Of a DNA stretch of 64,000 bases, positions 1 to 11,239 are shown piece after piece (positions within the stretch are counted from its first letter, which is position 1; every line of letters begins with the position of its first letter). The stretch lies in assembly GCA_012932295.1 (NCBI GenBank), contig JAAONU010000001.1:61630927-61694926 (forward strand), given 5' to 3'. The notes below the pieces were generated by a model. The model did not search any database and had not been told where the DNA came from. It saw nothing but the letters and a program-made list of their open reading frames with translations. The translations under genes and the position numbers were made by a program. The stretch is from Cyclina sinensis (Eukaryota > Mollusca > Bivalvia > Venerida > Veneridae).

Positions 1-2914
1 TCTTATGCATCTTCTTCGGACGTTATATTGATTTTGTTAACAAATTCAGAAAAAAATTCTAAATATATATTTTTAGTTGTACCGGAATTGAGAACTGTTT
101 CAGAAATCATACTATAATGCCAAATACAGTTAAATTAGAGTTGTCCAGATAGCTAGACGTAGTAATTTCCTTGATATATATACTTTTCTGATCCGATGAT
201 TCATCTATATCCCAAAGCGATCCTTCAAGCAGTCTTACAATTTCATTTAAAATTGGCAAGCACTTTAACAACATATGACATATACCTTCTGGAAATAATC
301 ATGTACGATACAAGTTGTCAGGAAATTTAAAGACTGGCAAGGATTTTCTTAGGACCTATTGCCCAAAACATACATTATAGTCATTATAGTTGTGCTTGTG
401 AACAAAAATAAGCTTGTTTTGGCGCAAATTGCAATTTTATGTTTAATATATGAATAAAAACGCGTATAATTTAGTTTGAGTTGATAATAACTTGCATTGC
501 ACTTGTTTTTTAATTTGAATTAGGAAGTAATTTTCAGCAGACGTAATTGTTTGCGTTGGAGACATAGAAATCGGCTCTAAATGTCAGTTATTATTTTAAG
601 AACGTTTATATGAAAAATAACATGAAATTGACTTCATTTTGAAGTAAATATAGAATATACACATTGTTTATAAGCTGAAGCTTTTTAAGAAACATAAAAT
701 GATGGCCCTAATGTTTTAAAGCTGTTTAATGTTTACTTTCATATGTCAACCAGTTTCTATATTGAGACCAAAATGGCGTCATATTGCGATAAGTAATAAA
801 GAAGGGATTATTCCAGTCAGTCTAAAAGCATGCTCATGCCTTAACAATAATCTTTATCAAGAAGAGTTAATGACTTTTTGAATAGTTCCGTTCTACGATA
901 TCTTTTACAAATTTTTACATAGGTAGTGAAAGTAAACTCTCAAAAACGAAATTTGAATGGTACATTTATAGCGTCTTGGTTTCCCGATATATGTCTAAGT
1001 TATGATTTAGAGATACTGACCTCGTACTTGCTATATACGATGCCTTTTTTGCTTTGTTATCTAGACGAACAATATTTACTTATTAAAAAACCATTTTTAT
1101 GAAAATATTGCCGTTAGATAATACTGCTTAAGGCTAAGTTCTCTAGTAATTATACAGTAAATGCAATGACACAATGTAAACAAACTATAGGTATATGCTT
1201 TGTAACTTGAAACAGAAAACATCTACGAGAAGTCATTTTTTTATGTTTCATGTACCGTTAAAAATTCTCGTTTAACATTTTCATAATGTATTCTTAAGAA
1301 AATTTCTTGCAATTAAAATTCATCCTCTTAGTTTAAAGGAATGCCAGAAAATTGAAACGTTAACTAAATATTGTTCAATACTTGGAAAATGTAATTTGCA
1401 CCTGGAGGTTTTGGAAAATAAATATTATCAGAGACATAGATAACTAGATATCTATGTCCCTGATATTATGTTAGAATGTATGTGCCAGTTTTGTACAAAA
1501 ATTTTCTTGAATACAAACAAAGATTGTAAACTCAAGCTATGTTATAGCTTTGCCTAATGCTTATAGATCTCAGTTCTATCTTGTACCACTATAAATTATT
1601 GTTCCTTGAGAAATAAGTTCACAGGTCAGATTAATTTTTAACATGAGTGCTCAGTGACGCCATTCAAAATCATAACACAATTGTTTTAAAAGTATTTTGT
1701 TTGATAAATGGATTGTATCATCAATTTTAGATTACAAGAAATATAACATCTTAGCCCATATTCCGGTTTTTACTGTTTGGTACCATGATGGTATCTTTGA
1801 TATTATGCTAAATGACGAATGCTAATGCTTTGTAGATGTTATCGTTTTTCTCCCTGAAAGCTTTTTCGAACTTTTCTTCACCGAAACTCCATTATATTTG
1901 TACAAGTTACAAGTATATTCAATTAATATTTGTGGTGATGAAATAGTTCTTTAGTTAGACAGTTTTTAGGCCTATCATTTTGTTAACGGAAATGACAAAA
2001 AAAGAATAAAAAATGCAGCAAATTAAAGTAGTTTTCAACAGTTTTTTGACTCCTTTTTCTTAAGATTTTGCATCACATAACCTTCAAGCGCATAGATTTT
2101 GCATAGGCTAGCAGAAATTATTTAACAATTAAATGTTATAACATTTTGGTCAGTATTCAAAGAAGTATCAAGGCAATGATATTGCTGCAGTGTCCAGCAT
2201 ATTTGTTAGAAAAGTAAAAATTGAGGGTACTTACAATATCAATAAATTATTTTAGTTTGTAAATTGGTGTTTTCCTTATTGGTTTTAATCCTTTAAAAAT
2301 AAATGTTTGAATTTTTAAAATTACAGAATCTAGGAAGTGTCGAAATGGTCACAAGAATTTCATAAGTTTTAACACTAAAACATTCTTGTCATGATGGTGA
2401 ATAAAATGAAAACATAAAATTCACAATGAAATTACTTTATCACTCTCTTACTTACTCAAGGAAGTTAAATAATACCAACTATCAGTAAAATAGCATGTCT
2501 TTTATCAGCCAAAGTAGAGTAAAATTGGTTAAGTATAAAAACAAGAATTTGTCGTGGAGCTTAAATAGAGGCTAATTAATGACAACATAGGTTAATGACC
2601 AAAATGAGAGATGACAGGGAATAGATAAATAGTCTATTTATCTTTTATTCTTGGTTGATTAGTAGTCGGTTTTTAACAAACTAGATTTCTGTTATTGATT
2701 GATATATTCATGTTTTTCTCAATGCAATATTGGCATTTTCTGTTTCTAATATCTTTACAAATCTGAGTAAATTTAGATGTCTCTTATATAATCCATTAAG
2801 TAGCAAGAACTTATTATATTTTAGCAATTAATGAATATATTTACATTTTAACATGAAATGTCACGGCCAGTAAAGTTTTCAAATATTTTCTTATTTTTGT
2901 TTTTACACTTAAAA
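1..2914. other. Intergenic AT-rich DNA
   Basis: No gene supported. There is no long open frame and no convincing splice-bounded coding exon. The only structure I noted is a short imperfect palindrome near 1422-1469. Confidence 0.6.
1422..1469. repeat. Imperfect palindrome of about 48 bp
   Basis: Two arms of about 21 nt face each other with two mismatches; the inner ten bases GACATAGATA and TATCTATGTC match exactly across a very short loop. It could be a remnant of a small hairpin element. No function is evident. Confidence 0.5.
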
Positions 2915-2916
2915 TA

Positions 2917-2945
2917 CGAGGGGTGATTCAAAAGTTCGCGGAATT
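2917..2945 (+). repeat. Mariner terminal inverted repeat, left
   Basis: 29 bp, identical as the reverse complement to 4746-4774. Preceded by TA at 2915-2916. Confidence 0.93.
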
Positions 2946-3126
2946 GCTTTATTACTAGAACGGAAAAGACAATACAAACACAAAAATTACATCACTCGAT
3001 ACGTTTACTCAATACTAAAGCAGAGCCGTAATCTCATTGAAATACATTTACTAATAAATCGTTTGTACATATTTGAATTGTATACATGACCGGCACTTGA
3101 CGCACGCCATCACGACGTCGACGTCA

Positions 3127-4418
3127 CTAACGGTCAAATTCTAGCGTACGATTCACCTTCTCGACGTAATCGCCGCCCGTCGCTACACACTTCCTATGCC
3201 TTTGTACCCATTGCATAAATGTTACCTTAAACCAATCCTGACTGAATGAAGAGATTACTTCACGAGCCTTATTGCGTAGCTCTAATGTTGTTTCAAATCT
3301 CTGGCCTCTGAGTTCCCTCTTCATATCTGGAAACAGACGAAAGTCCATCGGTGCTAGATCCGGGCTGTACGGCGGATGTGGTAAGAGACTGAAACCAAGC
3401 AGTGAAATCTCTAACTCTGTACTCTGTGCCCGATGTGCTGGAGCGTTGTCATGATGGAGTATAACATCATCCAGTACCAACAGGGGGCGCTTGCGGCGCA
3501 GAGCCTGTATCAGATCGCGTCTAAGCACCTGAAGTCAAACAAACAAACGGGAAAACATGAAATAATTTAAGTTTAAGAAAGTAAAAAGCGGCACATTTTA
3601 AATAATATTTTTATATATTTTGTTATTTGAAACAATACATACTGTAAAATATTAGTTTGTTATAAAAATAATATATAAGTGTTGATCGTTTGTATGACTA
3701 AAATGCGGCATACCTTTGAATAATAGTCGGCATTTACGGTACATCCGTCGCGCACCTTGTGTTGAAGCAAAAGCCCTTGTCTATCCATGAAGAAGATGAA
3801 CATTTCCTTTTTGCAGCTGCGTGTTGTCCTGGCCTTTTTTGGTGGAGGTGTGTCTGGTGACTTCCAGACGGACGACTGCTGTTTCGACTCTGGATCATAA
3901 TGGTATAACCATGTCTCGTCTGTCGTGATGATTTTGTCCAAAAACTCGTCACCCTGTGCGTCGTACAGATCCAGAAATTGCTGAGAACATTCTAACCTCC
4001 GCTGCTTGTTTTCATCAGTCAGAAGTCTGGGCACCCAACGCGCAGATACTTTGGACATATTTAGCTCTTCTGTAAGAATTCGTTGCACAGTAGAATACGA
4101 TAGGGAGAGTTCCTCTGCAATACCCCTAACCGTTAAGCGCCGGTCGTTGTCCAAAAGCTCTCTCACTAACGTTGCGTTGCTCGTCGTCATAGCGGATGCT
4201 GGTCTACCTGCTCTATCGTCATCAAGTACCGATTTTCTGCCGTTCCGAAATCGCTCATGCCATTTGTAGACAAACGATTTACCACAAGGTTGTAATGTAT
4301 GCGAGTTTTTAATTTGATTCAACGTCTCAACTGGTGTAAGTTTGAGTCCAACACAAAATTTCACAACTGCGCGTAGCTCCAATTCACTTGTTGACGTCGC
4401 GGAAGAAGTTGAAGACAT
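3127..4418 (-). CDS. Mariner transposase, two exons, apparently intact
   Basis: Cuts and rejoins the element DNA in the nucleus. Exon 1 is 4418-3714 and exon 2 is 3528-3127. The 185-bp intron (3713-3529) has a GT donor (AAG|GTATGC) and an AG acceptor (TTCAG|GTG). Splicing joins the exons in phase 0, reads SKVLRRD across the junction as mariner proteins do, and gives 368 residues, near the family norm of about 345 with a somewhat longer N terminus. Seen in order: N-terminal helix-turn-helix region; second HTH around RGIAEELSLSYSTVQRIL; the linker motif WVPRLLT; catalytic Asp in TTDETW; catalytic Asp in HHDNAPAH; and the third Asp in YSPDLAPMD, 34 residues after the second (D34D). The start is chosen for its good context (GCCATGT) and full HTH. 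No stop or frameshift was seen. Activity is inferred, not shown. Confidence 0.88.
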
Positions 4419-4745
4419 GGCGACAACTCGCTGCTGTGGAGTAACGGTTCAACGTAATGTAATCAAAATTATAGGAAATGACGTCAACACGTCATTCTAA
4501 CGTCAGTTACGTTCGCGCCAAAATTGAGCAACATTTGAAAACATACTATCGTCTGAAGTGAATTAGTAAAACGAAATATTTTGGCCTGCTTCAAGTCACC
4601 TAACCGTGGTTGCTATGGAGACCATTTATATTCTTCCGGTTACACATATTCCATAAACTAAACGAAAATGTTAGTTAAAATACGTTGAATTATATTTATG
4701 CGAAATTTAATGTGATTCGGTGAAAAAATAAATGATTTAGAGATA

Positions 4746-4774
4746 AATTCCGCGAACTTTTGAATCACCCCTCG
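4746..4774 (-). repeat. Mariner terminal inverted repeat, right
   Basis: 29 bp, identical as the reverse complement to 2917-2945. Followed by TA at 4775-4776. Confidence 0.93.
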
Positions 4775-4776
4775 TA

Positions 4777-6740
4777 ATGTAGTTGTGACAGGTTGAATAT
4801 ATTTTACTTGTACAAGCTTTAATGCTTCTAGAAATTCAGTTTTAAATAACTTGAAGGATGTCTGTAGAACAGTATGAAATTGTAATGAAACGGTAAATTA
4901 TGCCTCTCTGTTGTTTATGTCATGGGGCGAAAAGCTGTGTAATGTATCCCCGGTGCAATCCTTTTCAATCCAGGTCTACAACTTTCACTGTTCTTAAAAA
5001 TATTGACAACATAAGCTGAAAACCTTTCACTTGAAACTCATAATAACGATAAAGTAGCCGGGCAAGGGTGTACGTAGCCGGAGGGGAAGCTGGAGAAGAA
5101 ACGAGAAGATGTTTAAAAAGCTTTTAAAATACACCAAAAGGATTAAAATGTTTTTTTATGTGTAGATGAGCTGATGTTAAATGACAATATTTGTGTGTGG
5201 AAATTTATAGCTTGTTGATTTAAATTATTTTTAATAATTTTTGAGAGCAGTGATATGGAAGGAACTATTCACCAATTTTAAAGACCGATTTGCAAAAAAA
5301 TATTGACCATATTCATTAAAACTCTTATAAGTACCCCTATTATGTGTATGCACGAAATTGATATGTATATATCATTCGACTTCAAGAAAGAAAAAATGAC
5401 GCATAGACTTGTTTCACAGCAGCATAAATTAAGTAATGAATGCAAATTATTTCTGTGTCAGGTGTAGGCAACTGACTTATTCAAATTTTGGTTTATTCTA
5501 AAATTCCCTTCTGTATTTACATTTTTATAATTTTCTCTTGAATTCATTTTTTCTCTTAAAATTACAATATTTCACAAATCCTCCCAAGAGCTACTTAGCG
5601 GCTAAGTTTGTCTTTACAATACCGTGATAGAATAGATGAATTGAATATTTAGGATTTAGAAATACTATTTCGTGTGCGTCTGAAAAATTAAAACAACAAC
5701 TGATAAATTATATACCCTGTTGCGTAGACTTTGTTACACGAAGTTGCAGGCGACCTTAACACCACACATTTTAGCTTGGGTTGTAAGATTTCGTCGGAGT
5801 CCATCTCGAACAAATTAAGAAGTGTACCAAAAGCCGTGATCTTCTAGGTTAAAAGAAAGGCAACTGATATGAGGAATCAAATAATGATTGAAGGAAATTT
5901 TTATGTATGTATATTCCGCATATTATTCATAAATGGCCACTTATCTAATTTATCTTTGTTTTGCAATCTCACAAAGTAGTCACGGTAGGCTGTTTTATAT
6001 TTTGACATAATAAATGGCTTAATGAATATATATTTGCAATATATTTGATAACCTTTGGTCGTAAACCTGTCTTTTGATACACATAAAGTGTGGTCTTTAT
6101 AAGAGAACGACACTTACAATTGAATTACTTAATCAAGTATGACTTGTGATGATAATATAGAATACACAGTAAAGCGGAAGGATCATAGAGAGTTGTTGTT
6201 TGTCTTTAGTCGCACATAAATGAGGAAGCAAGGCGTGCTGAACTATTTTATCGTGCTCTGTCTTTGAATTTTGATTTACTGTACTTTTCTAAAACGGTTA
6301 ACCTATGACTGCATTTTGATGGGAAAAGTTACTAAAGAACTATTATAAAAATGAAAAAGCGAACTTGAACAACAGGTCTATAGTTTATATCACTTTCTGT
6401 TTTTATAACTGCATTATAAAAGGAAACATATAAAGTTCCTCTTACAGTAATTGTTGCCAAGAAAAGTCGTGAATAAATTTCAGCTATAGGTAATTCTATC
6501 TTTTCTTATGTGACTGATTCTTGGAACATCCTATATAAATGTAAAACAAAATATCTTCTACTTCTATCTGTATAACAAGTAAAGCATTTGTAGCTGCCTG
6601 TTATCCTGTCTTAAACAGATTTATATTACAGAAAAGTTACATCAAGTACATTAATAAAAAAACAACAGGTGTACGATGACACAAAAAGTTAAAAGTATGT
6701 GCCCGAAACCTCAAAACAAAAAAGAAGAATTACCCCGATA
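4777..6740. other. Intergenic DNA
   Basis: AT-rich with scattered short open frames only. The open frame at 5901-6113 has no recognisable domain and is treated as chance. No RNA gene or structured repeat recognised. Confidence 0.5.
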
Positions 6741-6749
6741 TGTGAAGAC

Positions 6750-7330
6750 GAAAGTCACTTTTTCTTTAAAAAAAGTCAGTTTAACTTAGTTCCAAGTTTC
6801 CAAATGAAAGAAAATAGGAAAACAAAATCGATTGATTTGTTTCAGCTCGGTCAGTTATTTTAAAAGAGTTAAATTGTCAGCAATCAAAGATTATTTTCAA
6901 AATATTTATTCTCAAAATTTATTATTTTTAAATTGATCATTTAAAATATTTTAATGATGCAGGGTGATTGTATTTACTAGACTTTATGATATCGTATTTT
7001 TGTTCCTGATAGATAAACGATTACACAAAAATCATCGGGATAAAAATAGATGAAATTTTTACACAACGATTTTCTTTCAGTATGTTTAGATCTGTCTAAT
7101 TCCCAGCCTAATGCTAACACATCAGTTGCGTCAACTTAATTCAGTGTTATCAAACTCTGACAACATGTGCGACAAAACGTCAATCAAAATAATCAATATA
7201 AGATTTTTTGAGGAGCAATGTACATCAGACTATTGTTAATGGTTTGTTTTCAATACATATGTCGACGAAGTTGTCTGAGGAGCAATGTATGTCAGACTTT
7301 TGATAATTGTTTGTTTTTAAAACATATGAC
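6750..7330. repeat. Diverged copy of the local repeat family (6.8-11.1 kb)
   Basis: Shares the order of short matches with the better copies at 8700-9115 and 10430-11075: a CTGACAACATGTGCGAC-like stretch followed by GAGGAGCAATGT and a region rich in GTCAGAC. Strongly decayed, and internally it repeats the GAGGAGCAATGTA segment twice (about 7210 and 7278). Confidence 0.4.
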
Positions 7331-7572
7331 GACTTCCCAGTGCAGAATGTTGTAATGCTACTCATATGCAATCTTTCTGCAATGGGACGTCGATATATGT
7401 TAGTCTGTTTGATATGGAAATTGCGTTCGTCCGGAACAAAGTGGTTTTGTTTGTAATAAAATTTTTAAAAGGTTCCGTGACTTACTTTGAACCAAAGTTT
7501 ATGACAATTTGTATGTTATACTGTATTCCTTGTTATATATATGTTATAATATCGTAAATCTTAATTTGTCGA

Positions 7573-7632
7573 AAAAACAACAACAAAAATAACAACAAAA
7601 ACAACAACAAAGACAAACAACAAAAACAGCAG
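7573..7632. repeat. (CAA)n-type microsatellite
   Basis: Imperfect run of CAA/CAAAA units. Confidence 0.85.
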
Positions 7633-8699
7633 TTGACTGTGTAGATCGTTTTTGCATGTTTGAATCTTAACGTCGATCTATGTTCAGGTTTAAAATGATT
7701 AACCTTTACACAAAGCATGATCGTTTAACAATTCCTTGTAAAATGAAAACCTCAAAAATAAGGTTTATCGCAATTTCCTAGCTTTGAAAACATTTCAAGG
7801 TCGCAGGTTAAGCAAATTCCTGCCTGAGTATAAATGATTAGTTTGTAACCCTTAAAAATTTCTATTTTAAAATATTTATCGTAATCGATGTTTAATGTAA
7901 ACTGGAAGTGCTTCTTGGCGTGTCTGGTTTTGCGTCTGAAAGCATTTACTGTTCTGCGAATTTGTTTTGAATTTTCGATATTGATACTAATTGCTTTCAC
8001 CAAGTTAAAACGGTTATTTTAATAATACGATTTTAAATGGAGAGCAACAATGCCAAATTTATGTAATAAATGTTGAAATATTCACACAAGAAAACTGTTT
8101 TACATCTGTAGCACATCAGAGTGATTGTTTCTTTTAAAAATGAAGAGATTATTAATTTAACAAGACATCTACAAGCAACGTATGCCTTCTGGAAAGATTA
8201 AAATGCACATATATTTTTACGCAAATCCAGTCTTAACTACAAAGTTAATCACCAATCATTCATAAGATTATGTTTTTTTGCTATATCAGGAGACCAAATA
8301 TAATTGAAAGTTTATTCTGAAGTTTTCCTTCATTTCACAAAATAAGAGTTTGAAAGCATCAGGAAATTCTGTGATTCCGGCTGAATGATGAATGTTTTCA
8401 AACTTCCTCACAATTGTTTCTAATATGTAACTTTTAGCTTATTGTATCTGAAATTTGTGCACTGTCTTGATAATATCATAATTATTGTAATTTTGTTAGA
8501 AAGAAAACAAAAGTCCTGCTCTTTTCTATTCAGTTTTAGTCAGAGCTGACAATGTCAAATGTTATTTTGATGTCATCAGTCCCTCTTACATTATCTAACC
8601 ATAACTTCCGTATTCAGACTGTAGAAGAACATGTAGCCATTTTTTTTCTCTATTTTGGCTAACTATATCTTCCTTGTAGATATGCATTTTTTTCAAAAA

Positions 8700-9115
8700 G
8701 ATATTTGCAGATAGATACAGATATAGAGAAGACGCAAAAAGGTCAATAAATGTTTTTCTCCTGTTTGCCTTAATCAAGAGACAGTGATTTCTTCCAATAT
8801 ATATACTTGTATGTTTTTTTATCTTTAAAGTCACCGTTCCGAGAACAATCCTACTGAATCAAGTCTGACAACATATTTCAGTGCTTTTAAACATGCTGTC
8901 AAGATGTGCGACTAGATGTCATTGAAAACAATCAATTACAATATGAGATTTTCTTATGAGAAAAGGAGCAATGTCTGCCATACGAGTGCCGATGCGTTAT
9001 TTCTTACGAAATATGCACACGTCTGTCAGTGTGATAAAGTTCTTGACAGGCTTGTGAAAGAACTTTCTGTCAACACTATTGTTAACAGCAATACGTGCGA
9101 TTTGCTCTTGATTTA
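8700..9115. repeat. Local diverged repeat, copy 1
   Basis: Aligns by eye with 10430-11075. Shared landmarks in the same order include GAGACAGTGATTTC, TCAAGTCTGACAAC, GCTTTTAAACAT, ACAATCAATT and GGAGCAATG. The long frames here differ between copies, so there is no sign of selection on a protein. It is probably an old dispersed element or local duplication. Confidence 0.5.
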
Positions 9116-9976
9116 AACTCGTAACATGTCGCTGCTTCAGTTAAAGGAAACTTAAAAATTTGATGTATATTTGTTGTTCACATTTTCTGCTGAAATTTTG
9201 TATCTAACAATTTCATTCGTGACAAATGTAAGTCAAAATCGATTTTTATACAGCTACGCTGAAAAAAAACCCAGAAACAACTAAACATTTTTTGCTTGTA
9301 CTTCAATGTTGGATATGAAGATGACATACCCGTTTGCAACTTGTATGAATGAAAATAGTTTGTTGATAGAAATTCTGACACGATTTGTTTAAGTGTCTGT
9401 CGTCCGTATCAGTGGATATGCTTTATTCCAAGACTTACGCTACCGAATTCATGGATTCACATCATGACCCTTCAATCTTATAACAATAGGTCTTACCCAC
9501 AAATATTATCTCGTGCTCCTTTGTTATATACTTGTTTGTGGTGAATATATTTGCACTTCTTTGTTAAATAATGGGGTCAGGGATCCATCAATTACTGGAG
9601 TATTGACAAATATTCATACATGTGCGACAAGATGTCATTTAAAACAATCAATTACAAGACGGGCAATATCTGAAAGGTGTGTATTAAGGATTGATTGCCT
9701 GCAAAATCGTTTGCAAGAGTGTATTGGATAGAGATCGAGCAATGCTTTTTCAAACAAGTTTCAAACATGTACAGAACGTATTGATTTGTTGTAATTACAC
9801 ATTGTTTAATTGTCGATTCCATTAAACTAAACGCATGGTATAGCATTGCTTAGTAAGTCAGTTTCCGTCTTAATTCACGGGAATCAATATTATGTGCCTT
9901 TTATTGTCAGATTGTTTGGTCTGATTTACCTTCAGGCTTTCAATAAAAGATGAAATTCTGGAAATAACTTGAAATA

Positions 9977-10041
9977 ACTTGAAAAATAAGAACCTTAATA
10001 ACATGAAATGACTTGAAAAATAAGAACCTTAATAACATGAA
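9977..10041. repeat. Short tandem duplication, 34-bp period
   Basis: A 31-bp segment (starts ACTTGAAAAATAAGAACC) occurs at 9977-10007 and again at 10011-10041 without visible change. Confidence 0.8.
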
Positions 10042-10429
10042 TCTGAAATCATATAAAAGTAACAGTTCAATAAAATGTGACAATCAAACAGATGATATTT
10101 AGAAACAAACTTCCATTAAACAGAATATCAGTATTTGTGTCCTCACTTTACATTCATATGGTTCTGCTTACTTTAGAAACACAGTCAGATACTTGTGAAT
10201 TCGTCCTAAATTGTTCTACAACAATGTTTTTAACCTCTGTAAGAGCAGGCATCGACCAATAATGCAACGAGGATTTCATTTCATTTCATATCTTACTTTC
10301 ATAAATCTTTACCTTAAGACTGTAAGGAAATTTAAATAGTATTGTTAAATTTTTGCCTAACATTTACAAAAAGAGATTTAATTTATGTCAAGTTGTACGA
10401 TTAAAACGTAAGTTATATTGCCCAAATGT

Positions 10430-11075
10430 ACATATGTACAAAAAAGTTGTTTTGTTCTGACGCAGAAACAGATTCAAGTTAATGACAGATTGTATTTAAG
10501 CCCTGAGACAGTGATTTCCGTAAAGTGTCTATGTTTTCTTATCTGTCGCTTCACTTTGTTCCAAGACAATCCTGTCAAATCAAGTCTGACAACTTCATTC
10601 AATGCTTTTAAACATACTGACAAGAGGTGGGACAAAAATGTTAATGATAACAATCAATTGCGATTGGTGGCGGCGTGGCCGAGTGGTTAACGCGTCGGAC
10701 TAGTAGTCAAAGGATTGCTAGCCGCATGGGTTCAAATCCAGTCAGGGGCAAGCCGTTGTTTCCTTGAGCAAAAAATTTTACACTCATTGCCATAGTACTG
10801 GTTGGTGAAAGGAACGGGTTCGAGAGTGTGTCTATATGTGAAAAGCTTCCTACACAATCGAATTAAAATAAATTTGGTATAAACTAATCAATTCCGACAT
10901 TAGATTTTATCATGAGAAGAGGAGCAATGCCTTCCAGAGCAGTGGTAACGCGTTATTACTGTCAAAATATAGAAACGTTTGTTTGTCAGATAGCTCCTTG
11001 CTTGATTGGTTAAAGAACTGTTTTATCTGTAATAGCGCATCATTAATATATATCATTTGCTTTTGTTTTAAGTCT
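10430..11075. repeat. Local diverged repeat, copy 2, interrupted by a SINE
   Basis: Homologous to 8700-9115. The SINE at 10664-10885 is inserted after the shared ACAATCAATT stretch. The host sequence resumes with AATCAATTCCGA, the duplicated target, and continues to match copy 1 (TTATCATGAGAAGAGGAGCA against TTCTTATGAGAAAAGGAGCA). Confidence 0.5.
10664..10885 (+). mobile_element. tRNA-derived SINE (V-SINE-like)
   Basis: The head reads like a tRNA-Ser/Leu-type promoter: A box GTGGCCGAGTGG and B box GGGTTCAAATCC. It is followed by TTCCTTGAGCAAAAAATTTT, which resembles the V domain known from SINEs of fish and molluscs, and by an AT-rich tail. A 12-bp target-site duplication with one mismatch flanks it: AATCAATTGCGA (10652-10663) and AATCAATTCCGA (10886-10897). 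The molluscan RUDI family is a plausible name, but I cannot confirm it without a search. Confidence 0.75.
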
Positions 11076-11239
11076 TCCGACATTTCATCTACCGCTGAAA
11101 AAAAATGTTCGTAATATTTTATTTGATAAACTTTCCTTTACTATTTTTGGAAATGTAAAAGTCACATTGATTAAGTTGCATTTGCATAATATCAACTACA
11201 CCTATTCATGATTCTGAATATAGACTGAATAAAATCTTT

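Larger units (their letters stand above)
2917..4774 (-). mobile_element. Mariner (Tc1/mariner, D34D) transposon, structurally complete
   Basis: The 1858-bp element is bounded by perfect 29-bp terminal inverted repeats at 2917-2945 and 4746-4774 (outer end CGAGGGGTGATTCAAAAGTT). A TA dinucleotide lies directly outside each end (2915-2916 and 4775-4776), which is the target-site duplication known for this superfamily. The transposase lies on the minus strand. Perfectly matching ends and an uninterrupted spliced frame suggest a young copy. Its GC content is clearly higher than that of the surrounding DNA. Confidence 0.93.

Noticed and set aside
4006..4269. Plus-strand open frame inside the mariner
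   Set aside because: Antisense shadow of the transposase reading frame.
10666..10750. Functional tRNA-Ser gene
   Set aside because: The A and B boxes are good, but the 3' side does not pair with the 5' acceptor bases, the anticodon arm is poor, and the sequence continues into a SINE body flanked by target duplications.
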